This document shows, in pieces, positions 12,924 to 23,172 of a DNA stretch of 64,000 bases; the stretch's first letter is position 1; each line of letters begins with the position of its first letter. Position numbers and translations under genes: made by a program. Source of the DNA: Sialis fuliginosa (taxonomy: Eukaryota > Arthropoda > Insecta > Megaloptera > Sialidae). The notes below the pieces were generated by a model. The model made no database searches and had not been told where the DNA came from. It saw only the letters and a list, made by a program, of their open reading frames with translations. The DNA lies in contig OY540813.1 of NCBI GenBank assembly GCA_961205875.1, forward strand, positions 372,001-436,000, written 5' to 3'.

Positions 12924-13134
12924 TCATATTTGACAATCCTCCAAAGTTCGTACAACATCAAGAATCTGAAAATAAAAAATTTCTTTAGTTTTCTGCGGCA
13001 AAAAATGTATATATTAAAAAAAACTTACCGTATTTGAATCTTGTCCCGTTTCTTTTTTTCTCTCACAACAAGTTTGAGTAAAGCAGTGAAGTATCAGTTG
13101 TTTAAAGGTAACGGTTGTTCAACCATTGTAAAAC
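12924..13134 (-). pseudogene. Possible terminal exons of an unrecognised convergent gene
   Basis: Two blocks, 13134-13029 and 12965-12924, are bounded by a good acceptor (CAACAG), a GTAAGT donor and a TTTTCAG acceptor. Spliced, one frame reads from 13118 through TFKQLILHCFTQTCCERKKE to DVVRTLEDCQI and a TGA at 12924-12926. A minus-strand AATAAA lies about 30 bases beyond. That frame has a TGA at 13119-13121 just inside the first block, so it cannot connect to an upstream exon. Either the gene is broken, or this is an untranslated 3' end. I do not recognise the peptide. Upstream, a Tigger-like element begins at 13217 and no further exon was found. Confidence 0.3.
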
Positions 13135-13216
13135 CTGTTGAAAATATATAATTACATACATTTTTATAACATTTCAGACAAAAATATACTTATTAGTTTG
13201 ATTATAAAAATAAATA

Positions 13217-13721
13217 CAGTAGGACCTCATTATTGTCCGCCATATATTGTAAATTATACATTTGAATCTTTTTCCAAAATAACCTCAAAAAACGTTGAAA
13301 ATATTATTTTTATTCAAATGAAACGTTTTCCGCCATAACGCTTTTTAAAATCACGTGGTATGCGTGACGTCAGACAACAAACTGAAACAAACCAATAGGA
13401 ATCGAATATTTCGATGTGTATGACGACAGACGCGTTTGTAATCACGTGACAAATATGCTAACAATTACAATTTTAAAATAGATTTATTATTAAAAAACCG
13501 ACATCACGTAAAAAAAACCCTTGATTGTATATTAGTCATTTTTTTTTTCTCGCGTGCATACATATAAATATGAAACACATGTGCTTTGCGGCAGTTTTTA
13601 TTATTGTATGGTTATTACGCAGATTACCAACTGTCACTTTTGTATGAGCGATGAACATTTCTGATTGGTCACCATAAAATCAGTTGGTACAACAATCGGA
13701 CAATAATGAGGTTAGTAATTG
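13217..13721. mobile_element. Tigger/pogo-like non-autonomous element
   Basis: The left end is TA + CAGTAGGACCTCATTATTGT; the right end contains the inverted CGGACAATAATGAGGT followed by a decayed terminus and TA. The 16-bp inverted block is exact. CAGT-type ends with TA flanks fit the pogo/Tigger branch of Tc1-mariner elements. The interior has CRE-like TGACGTCA-type and CACGTGAC motifs but no transposase. Confidence 0.6.
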
Positions 13722-14716
13722 TATTGTGTCAAATTAAATTACCGTTTACTGTTTAATAATGAATATTATAATCAAGCTAATACGTATTTAATTACAATTA
13801 AATTAGATTTACAATCATAAGAGTGTATATACAATAATCAACAATTAAACATCGTAAAATGTGAGTATTCTATTTATTTTACAACAATTAATTTGGTTAT
13901 GATTTATTATCAGTTTCAATACGCTCCAAGAAACGATTATCGCAATGTATATAGGTTTTTATTACGCACGCAAAATTAAATCTCGTGTTAAGCTAAAAAA
14001 AATTAAAATAATATTGTTTCGTTTAGTATACAGTAGTTTTGCCGCTGTTACCTATTAAGCATTTCTGTATAAATATATTTAAATAAAGTATATACACCCT
14101 CTTTTCACACAAATGTAATTAAAACATCGTTAACAATCGAGTTTTATGAATTAATTATATCGTTTTCGAAATCGCAACAATAAACGTTATTTCAAATATC
14201 AATAGTAATTTGACGAAACTTAAATAGTAAATTAATATAAAACTGCAATTTCAATAATTTTTTTCACAACGCAAAAACATATTTTTGTTCAATTACGCTT
14301 TACGATTATATTCTAAACGTATTTTTTAACAATAATTAGTAGTTTCTCACCTGTCAGACTGCTTTTGTACAAGCAATTTGTAAAATAAATTCAATGATGA
14401 AAATAATCGCCAACTGAAACAACTAGGGTGGAGAAAAAATAATATTTCATTCGCTTTAGTTTACAATAACCTTAAATATATTACTTTATTGTACTTATTT
14501 ATATATTGGTACATCAAAAACGCAACTCTCTTCTTTTATTTATATTATATATTTCGATTAACCATTATCGGGGCCATATTTTTACCCCGTTTTCAAAAAT
14601 CCGGCCTTGTCACTTTTCTAGAAATCAACTTTCTATGTTTTTTTGTCCAAGTACGAAAACTTTTAATACGTGTAAAGGACTTTTAATTTACAAAAAAAAT
14701 ATTTTCGCAATTTATT

Positions 14717-15390
14717 AGGTTTCCGTAGAAAACCATATAGTTTCGCTATGTCCGTCCGTCCGTCCTCAAAAATTTTAAGCCGATTAAGATGAAGATGTAT
14801 ACGGACGAAGACTGATAACCCAAAAACAAAAATAATATTTTTGAAAAAAAAAATTTTTTTTGGGTCCCCTTTCCAGACTGAAAAGTATTTAAAAAAAAAA
14901 AATTTCACTTAATTCATTAAGTGGGGTGTCTTTAGATAGGTTTCCTAAATTGCAATAAAAAACGCAATATGACGTTTTTGATTTTAACCCTTCAGTCACG
15001 ATATATTTGCGTTCAAAGTCGTGATAAAAGCGTCCCCCCACCCTAATTTCTAAACTATCAATTAAAAAAATCTGAAAAAATTTATGAATGTAGCCTTTAA
15101 TTAGTACATCCACTGTCAAAATTATTTTGGACCCCCTCCCACAGACTGAAAATTGTACTCAAATTTTTTTTCCACTTACCCCATTGAGTGGGGTATCTTT
15201 AGATAGGTCTCCTAAAATGCAACAAAAAATGTTATAAGACCTTTTGATTTTAACCCTTCAGTCACGATATATTTGCATTTAAATGTCGTTATCAGAGCGT
15301 CCGTTGAAATAACTCTTGTTAATAAATCGTAATGACTACGGAAACCTATCATGTGCGTGCCCAACACGCACTTGGCCGTTTTATTATAAT
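14717..15390. mobile_element. AGGTTTCCGTAG-type element, copy 1
   Basis: Inverted ends are AGGTTTCCGTAG (14717) and CTACGGAAACCT (ending 15347), followed by the tail CCAACACGCACTTGGCCG. Inside are a GTCCGTCCGTCC run and two copies of a unit with TTTAACCCTTCAGTCACGAT and CTTTAGATAGGT. A close copy lies at 36614-37320 and an expanded relative at 31520-32957. Confidence 0.7.
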
Positions 15391-15720
15391 TTATTATAAC
15401 ATGTTTTGTGAATTTCAAATATAATTTAAAAAAAACACCAACAAAAATATTTTGTTCCTTAAAAAAAATTTATTACTCAGTAAATACATTTACATAAACC
15501 TACGTTGAAAATAAACAGACACTAATTAATAATACATCTAAGGAAGATCTCTATGTGGTACGTTCTTTCAACTACAGTTCAATTAATAATAATAAAACAA
15601 TCAAGTTACAAACACTACACATTTAATATTCACTTAATTTAAACCATACTAATTATATTATCCATAACCGTTTTAAACTGAATTAATCAAACTTTACCCT
15701 CTCAAGACAAACAATTTATT

Positions 15721-16608
15721 ATAGGCTCCAGTGGGGTAAATATGAAACACCAAAAAAATAGGGTAAAAGTGAAACAAACTTGCAATTAAAAAACTAATTT
15801 GTTTATAGGAGAATTATAAAAACTAAAGGTTTGTTAAATAGCCCAATCATGTTCTGCAGAGTAATTTTTTTTATTTTAAATTGTTGGGGGGTGTGTTCTG
15901 AGTATTACATTAAGTTGGCGCGGTCTATGACCTTGAGCGTTGTCCGCTATAAGCGCGAGAACTTTAAACGTAATTATCTCGTAAATCGTTCATCCTACGA
16001 TAAAATTTATTACCACCTTTTTTGTACAACAGACTTGACTCTACAAATTTGTTCACAGGTCTAACTGTCTATCATCAATTGGTAACGAGATATAATGCAA
16101 GGAAGTTAACAAAAAAACGATTTTTTGCATTTATTTCGTAAAGAAGCGATTATATTGAAAAAACTTAAATGGCAATCTTTTAGAACAATCAATTTTCAAT
16201 ATTTTTTCTTACAACCATCATTTCTGAAAACTCATGGTTTTCCAGTTACAGCCCGCGAAACATTGCAAAAAAACATTTTTTCGTTATATTTCAAAAACCA
16301 TAATGCAACCTTCAAAATATGTAATGACAAAAGTGTAGATAACAAAATTCTATATATTTTTTTGTTAAAAAAAAATTTTTTTTGTTTGTTAGTAAAAATA
16401 AATAAAAATAATTTCAAACAAAAAAAATTTTTTTTTCAAACAAAACAAGTATAGAATTTTGTTATCTAAAAAGTCCGTGTTGTATCGTACAGTTCAAATT
16501 ACGTAATGGTTATTCATAAGCGCATCTAGTAGAATTTGTATCGTTAAAAATCTGTCAAAAACATGAAAGATTTGTATTTTGTTTCACTTTTACCCCAGTT
16601 GACCCTAT
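15721..16608. mobile_element. TIR element with GGGGTAAA ends
   Basis: The left end ATAGGCTCCAGTGGGGTAAA and the right end (reverse complement ATAGGGTCAACTGGGGTAAA) form an imperfect TIR of about 20 bp, and AAGTGAAACAAA recurs just inside both ends. The 0.9-kb body shows only short chance frames. Confidence 0.65.
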
Positions 16609-17271
16609 TTGAAGTAAGAACCTTTATTTGGTTTCAGCTTTCCACAGAATTCTTATTATAACGATACAAAGCTGTATCAGTCAAATAATTAAACACCATC
16701 TGTATTTTAAAAACAATATCATCGATAATTTTGAATTTGTTTCGGAGAGTCTATTGTTTTTATTATTTTACTGATCGTAGTAGTCTTATTATATTAAAAA
16801 CTGAATCGTAAATTAACATATCAACATAGACACATATTATTTAAAATAACTATTACGAATTAAACTAACTTAAAAGATAAAACCGCAACTCAAACATATT
16901 TATTTACACACAAATCAAGAAGTTAAGGTATTTCTCGGGGAGAAACAAGGTACGCTATATGTTAGAAAAGGAAAAACAAGTGTACTATAAAATCAAGATA
17001 GCCGTGGTATAAAATTTGGCAACGTTTTTTCTATTGCGCATGCGCGACTTTTGTATTCCCGATGACAGCTACATATTATTTAATGTTTTGATGTGATAAC
17101 GTGTACTATTATTTGCAGCTGAATTTGTTATATATTATAAGTTTATAATTAAAAAATGGCTTTTATTATTTTTATTATTTCTTGAAATTAAAAGAACAAT
17201 ATATTCAGCACGTACGATTTTTAAATACCGCGGCAATTGTCAATACTTTGCGGCGTTGTCATAGCTAGTAC

Positions 17272-17638
17272 CAGTGGCGTAGGAACGAGGGGGGTTTTGG
17301 GGTCGACTCCCCCCCCCCCCGAAATTTTAAAATATATGAAATTAGTATAACAATTTGGAATTTTTGTGATAATAACCCCCCCCCGAAATTTTCAATGCTG
17401 TTAAAATTTTGAACCAAATGACCTTTTTTTTTTGATCATATAATTCATTGTATTTAATTAAATAACTAAAAAAAAAAAAAGGTCTTCATAATAATTATAA
17501 TTTTCAACTGTGTGATCTTTTTTTTTTAGTCAATAAAAGTCATAATCAACTAAAATTTTTGCTTTTTCAATCAAAAAAATTTCGCATATTTTTTGGAATA
17601 CCAAAACCCCCCCGAAAATTTTTCTTACTACGCCACTG
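17272..17638. mobile_element. hAT-like MITE (CAGTGGCGTA ends) with 8-bp target duplication
   Basis: It begins CAGTGGCGTA and ends TACGCCACTG, flanked by a perfect direct repeat GCTAGTAC (17264-17271 and 17639-17646). The 367-bp body carries C- and G-runs beside both ends. Related ends occur at 18691, 23926 and 24163, so the family is active or was recently numerous. Confidence 0.87.
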
Positions 17639-18163
17639 GCTAGTACCGTGATATTTTTTATCATAAAATAAGTTTTCATTTTACTTATAACTTAAAAACG
17701 GGGTGGTGAAAATACTCGAGATTTTTTACATTAACTCCAATTATATTAATTTAGTTTCCCTGAAAATTTCATAAATTTCTTGATCTTCCTTCACATAAAA
17801 TTATCTACTTTTTCATTGAAAATCCGCTTAAAATATCGTAATCCCTAAACTCGCAATGTTAAATTTTTGATTTTATTTTGACGATATCTTCGTTCACAGA
17901 TGGTCAATCATTTTAAGATTTTGAATGGAGCTTCTAATAACCTTTTTTTAGTTTTTTTTACAAAATTTGAGCTTACTCTTGAATCTTTTAATTTTTCCGA
18001 GAAATACCTTAATTACGCAACAATAAACTGCAGATTCCGCCGTAAATATGGGGGAGGGTGGGAGGGGGAGCATCAATTGTCTCTCTCTTTCTCTTTGTCG
18101 TTTTAAAACTAAAACAGTGAAAGCGTTCGCGCTGTTGACCGTTTGCACGCGCACGCAATGTTT

Positions 18164-21100
18164 TTAGTATCTGCGTGGCGGCAACATGTCTCTGCCGGGG
18201 CCGCCCGGGCCGCCTGGATAGCTATAAAATAAACGTAATATTTCCTCATTAGTTTACGACATACACATTTCCCTAATACGTAAACATTTCGTTATATTAC
18301 TCGAACTTCGCTTTGCAGATCATGTTATGTTACCTCGCTTACAAATACACTAAACTCACTAAACTGACTGATTGAATTTAAATATGACAATAGTGTTTTG
18401 TTTTCAACAATTAAAAGTTTCAAACAAAACACTATTGGCTTGTTTAAAATTTATCAGTTAGTTTCAAGGCGGTATTTGAAAATGCACCAATCACATGCCT
18501 TTATATCTGTACAAAGGCTACTATGTTAAATTTTCTATAGCTTAATTAATCAACTTGGAATACACTGGATCTCTTTTTATGCAGATTTGTGCGATTTATC
18601 GTGCAAATTCAGGGACTCCCTCTTTGGGCAAGTGGGGTATCAAATTAAAGAATTTAAATATATGATTTCATATAATTATTGTTACCAGGGCAGTGGCGTA
18701 GTAAGAAAAATTTTCGGGGGGGGGGGGTAAGTTTGGGGTTGATTAAGGGGCAACAAGAAAATTTGCTTTTTTTTGCTTGTCAACTTAAATTTAGACACTT
18801 TTTTCTTCTTTAAATGAATAAGTGTAAAAGTAGTAATAAGTATAACTGCCTTGAAAAAAATACCTGACTTCCCAGAATTTATAATAAATTCCCTAACTTT
18901 AAAAAAAAAATTAATAAATTCCCTGACTTTCCCTGACCACATTAGGCTTCCCTAACTTTCCAGAAAGTGGACACCCTGGTTACTTTTCAATAAAATTTAA
19001 GTTTTATATTAATTTCTTTCAGAATTGAATTGATTTTTTTAGACATTCTTTTTTTCGTTATTTTTGGCCTTGATTTATATTTAGTTTTAGAAAATTATGG
19101 AATGCATCTACCACGTAAAAAAGAGACCTTACTGTATCACAGAAGTAAATCATTGAATTTATTCAAATATACTCGGAATTAAATAAATACATCAAGTAGT
19201 TTAAAAAGTCCGTAGGAAATGGTTTCAAAATCGCACCGTATTTAACCTTAATTCTGAAAGGTAACGTTTCAACGCATTATTAATTTAAAAACAAACCATC
19301 CGCATATTTTAATGTAGTTTAAAAATCTTTGCAATTATCTTACCTACCCTTAGATTGTCATTTATTTAAAGAAAATCACATCGATGAAGGCCGCTGAATA
19401 TTATAAATAAATCGTGTTTGCCTTATTTAAAATCCCTACGAACTTTCCGAACAACCTGTTATTTTAAAAGCCAGATAACATAACCGTTACTACATTGTTA
19501 TTGAATTAAATATAAATATATAATATACACATATACACACTCGGCTAAATGTCACGGAAAACTATACCTGTGTCAAATCAGTCAACGCAACTTTACAAAA
19601 ATCAAAGAATTTTTTTTTTTCCAAACCTCATAGGAATATATGAGCCGTTGATTTTGAAAGTGACCTAACTCCATTTTTCAAATTTTTTTTGTTGACTGTA
19701 GTAACGTGTATAATTAGAAGTAAACTATCATAAAAAACAATTTTTGGTTAAATATATTCAAAGGAAAAAAAAATTTTTAACACATTAATTTCAAGTTAAA
19801 AAGTTTAATTTGAAAGTGACCTAACTCCACTTCATTATTAATAATGTTGTTTTATTTATCACAATAGCTGGAAAACGAAAGCTTTCTATGGAAAATGTTT
19901 GGTACAAAAATTTTAGGATTTGGCGGGGCAAACCCAATGAAGGTAACAATTTTGACCTTGGGTGGAGGTTTTAAGGTCATTTTGGGGTCAGCAAATTTTT
20001 TTTAAATAGAAACTTAGTTATTTTTTTGCAGATTTGTATTTTGCAAAAAAATCGAAATAACTGTTGTTTGAAAAGTTTTTTTTTTAATTTCAATTTTAGC
20101 GTAATTTTTAAAAAAATTTTTGTGTTCAAAAATTTTGAAATTATTATCTTAAATGTTTGAGGAAAAATGCAGTTAAAAAAAATTATTTTTTTATAATTTC
20201 ATAAATTTTTAAAGCAAAAATTTTTTTTTAATGTTACAAAATTTAAAAAAATATGTTAAAATTGAAATTTTTTATAAAACTTTTCAGACAAAAGTTATTT
20301 CTTTTTTTCTTAAAAATACGAATCTTCAAAAAAATAAATAGATTTCCTTTGAAAAAAAATTGTTGACCCCAAAATGACCTTCAAACCTCCACTCAAGGTG
20401 ATTTGATTTTGCCCCTCTAAATCCTGAAACTTTTGTACCAAATATTTTCCCTAAAAATCCATACTTTTCCAGATACTAAACAATCTCAAGACTTAAAAAT
20501 CACCTGTATACATACTTAGATTTCCTGAATTGTATAATTTTTTTAAGAGTTATAAAGAAATAATATAAATTAAAATGAGTGTTTCTTTTTTTTTTATTTG
20601 AAGCATTTTAACTAACTACAAATGGAGTTGAGTTCTTTTAAATTAATAACAAACGTAATTGTTGATTTTGAAAGTGGCCTAACTCCATTTGTGGTAAAAA
20701 AACACATATTATTAATTTAATAAATGGGGTTATTTTAATAGTAATTATAAATTTAACTCCCTTAGAAACACTCTTTAATATCTCAGTTTAAACATAAATG
20801 GAGTTAGGCCACTTTCAAAATCAACAGCTCATATATACCAAATTTCAAGGTTCTGATATAAGTAAAAATGCTCAATGAGGGCAATTGGCTATGTATATAT
20901 ATTACATAATTTCACACAGGTCAAAAGTATCTTGTATCTCCTGAACTATCCATTTAACGACGCAATAAAACGATTATAAACGAAATAACGTATTCTAACA
21001 ACCAATATACGGTTTTAAGATGTACAAGTCGCAAACGTATCGCCTTACAAAAGCGCAAAAACATTTAATTACTATCGCCTCTCTTATCTTAAACATATCT

Positions 21101-22712
21101 GTTATCGATTAATGTACAGTAGAACTTCAACTATTAGAGCTAGAATATTTAATAAATTCGGATGACGTTAGTTTGACATTCACTTTGTGTGTATATTGAT
21201 ATTTATATATAAATATAATATTAACAGAGAAACAAAAAGTCTGTTACGTAAACATTAATATTAAAACAAAACGCAGCTATCGCTAGATACGATTCGCAAT
21301 CAATTCAACGTGTCACGTGTTTTTATAAACGTTGTTTTAAAGTAATCCAAGGTAGGGTTTGAGGCAAAACTTACCGTCCGCCGCCACCGCCTCCAAACGA
21401 ACCACCTTCTCGATCGTTATAGTTGTTACGGTCTCCAAGTCCGGGCCCATTGCGTCTCCTAAACAAATAGAATTGATTAAAACAGTTCAATTTATTAGCA
21501 GAATTGCAATAACTTACATTCCACTTGAATAATTATCATTCATCGGTCTCCGATCAAACAAACCCATAGGTCCTGGTCCACTCGGGCCTCCAGGTCCGCC
21601 AGGCCCCATCCCACCGGGCCCCCTTGGCCCTGATCTGTCATCAAAACCTCTCCTGTCGTCCATCATCGGTCTGCGATCTTCCAACAGAGGCCTGCGTTCG
21701 TCCATCAAAGGTGGCCGTCTGTCGTCCATCATGAGTCTCCTGTCGTCCATCATTGGCCTCCTGTCATCTAAAGGAGGACGCCTGTCTTCCATTAAAGGTC
21801 TGCGGTCTTCGAGTAGAGGTCTTCTGTCATCCATACCGCCGGGCCTGCGATCATCTAACGGCGGCCGTCTCTCGTCCATCATCGGTCTGCGGTTGTCCAT
21901 CATTGGCCCCCTGTTATCCATTCCTCCTCCGTATCTGTTTTCAGAATACCCTCTGTTGTCTGGGTATGAGTTTCTATCATTGTACCCGCCACCGTATCCA
22001 GAATCTGGTCCAAAACCTCTGTTGGAACCGTTCATTCCACCCATGGGCCCGGAGTTTCCTCCCATCATTGGACCTCCGCCCCCTCCTCCTGAATATGAGT
22101 TGGGGCCGAAGTTTCCACGGTCGTTGTATCCACCGCCGCTGGGTCCACCTCCGTTCATGTTATTCATCGGTCTGCGATTAAAATCTGAATTGCCTCCCAT
22201 TGGTCTACGAGTGAAATCACCGCCGCCTCCGTAAGGTCCGGGTCCACCGGGTCTCGGGCCCATATCTCGGCCGCGCATCGGTCCGCCGGGACCCCCGGGG
22301 CCTCTGCGAGGGGGCCCAAAGTTTCCGTCTCTGTTTCCACCGGGTCTGAAAGGTCCACGCATGCCGCCTCTATCTTGGGGACCTCCGAATCGGCCTCCTC
22401 CACTCGGTTTACTGCCGTTCGGTTTTGGACGACCTTTTTCTACTGATATCTTAGCACCTTTCAGATTTGAATTGTTTAACTCTTTAATTGCTTTATCGGC
22501 TTGTGCTTCGTCTTTCAAATGTATAAATCCACATCTTTTCACGATATCGCATTCTATAATCGGTCCGTAAGGTTCAAATATACGTCGAAGATCGTCACTG
22601 GTCGCATTTTCAGGAAGACTTCCAACAAAAACTTTGAACTGTAAAAAATTAAAGCACATATTTCAGTTAACAAACACAATGTATTTATTTTAAACATACT
22701 TACAGTTGCCAT
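18164..22712 (-). CDS. Single-RRM, glycine-rich RNA-binding protein with DDRRP repeats
   Basis: Four exons: 22712-22704 (only M-A-T), 22638-21518, 21458-21375 and 18221-18164, in frame, giving 423 residues. Residues 4-75 form one RRM: RNP2 VFVGSL (6-11) and RNP1-like CGFIHLKD (39-46) with the C-D-I-V-K-x-x-G/A-F pattern seen in RBM4/RBM14/Lark-type RRMs. The rest is disordered: RGG/GGPGG and GGGYNDR stretches, then about 15 repeats of DDRRP/DERRP/EDRRP with Met or Leu pairs (roughly 255-350), then the C-terminal GGPGRDMLPPRRY. The protein should bind RNA and may form condensates; target and pathway are unknown. Its last intron (18222-21374) is 3.15 kb and holds a large snapback repeat. The start lies 460 bp from spn-E, in divergent orientation. 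I see no clear named orthologue. Confidence 0.88.
18691..18978. mobile_element. Composite/truncated hAT-like remnants
   Basis: A CAGTGGCGTAGTAAGAAAAA left end (18691) related to 17272-17638 runs into sequence ending CCAGAAAGTGGACACCCTG, which is the reversed terminus of the element at 26905-27782. This looks like one family inserted into, or recombined with, the other. It lies in the last intron of the RRM gene. Confidence 0.5.
19633..20838. repeat. Large snapback inverted repeat in RRM-gene intron
   Basis: The outer arms are GAGCCGTTGATTTTGAAAGT...CTAACTCCATTT and AAATGGAGTTAG...ACTTTCAAAATCAAC, near the two ends. Inner arms at about 19874-20000 and 20340-20465 also pair (GACCTTGGGTGGAGG against CCTCCACTCAAGG). 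Two further partial copies of the arm occur at 19805 and 20670. There is no coding content; the transcript could form a long, bulged hairpin. Confidence 0.75.
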
Positions 22713-23172
22713 TTTTATCTTCTATTTGTAAAATAGCGAATGGAAAATATAAGACACGAACCGGCTTTTAAAATGGCGTACAGCTGCCTCACTCGCCCTT
22801 TCTTGGCGTCCTCAGAAAACAAGAAGAAGATAACATGCGCATGCATACAAAATAATAAATATGCGCATATTATGTGCCCAACAACGTGAACTTGCCAACA
22901 AACGTCTTTGTGCACTTGGCAAAAAATTAATTATTTTTGTATTCAACAGTTTGTGTGACCTGTGACAGATATCACAGATAAGAATTTATGAAAGTGATTG
23001 CATTGTTTGGTTATATTTTTCTGTAGAAAATTATTATCTATTAAAAATAAATAAAGTGACATTAGTGATAAATTATTGTATTATGAAAATAATTGTTACT
23101 GAATTGAAACCATAATATTAAGATAACAAAATTTAATTTCCAAATCATTTTTCGTGTTAACACTATTCTAAA
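22713..23172. promoter_or_regulatory. Shared divergent promoter region, RRM gene / spn-E
   Basis: Only 460 bp separate the ATG of the RRM gene (minus) from the ATG of spn-E (plus), so both 5' UTRs and core promoters must fit here unless untranslated exons lie elsewhere. GC is higher around 22740-22900 (GCGCATGCATA, ATGCGCATATTATG) than in surrounding DNA. No TATA box is convincing. Bidirectional activity is inferred from layout only. Confidence 0.55.

Larger units (their letters stand above)
12775..18163. other. Intergenic, repeat-rich
   Basis: The region lies between crn and the stop codon of the RRM gene. It contains the possible exon pair at 12924-13134, the Tigger-like element at 13217-13721, the AGGTTTCCGTAG element at 14717-15347, the TIR element at 15721-16608 and the hAT-like MITE at 17272-17638. 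Nothing else coding is supported. Part of 17700-18163 is probably the 3' UTR of the RRM gene. Confidence 0.65.

Noticed and set aside
16125..16454. 109-residue plus-strand frame rich in Phe, Lys and Asn
   Set aside because: AT-rich sequence within a TIR element; no family motif, and composition explains the open frame.
21731..22234. Long plus-strand reading frames opposite the RRM gene
   Set aside because: Antisense shadows of the Gly/Arg/Pro-rich repeat coding sequence; composition is explained entirely by the minus-strand codons.
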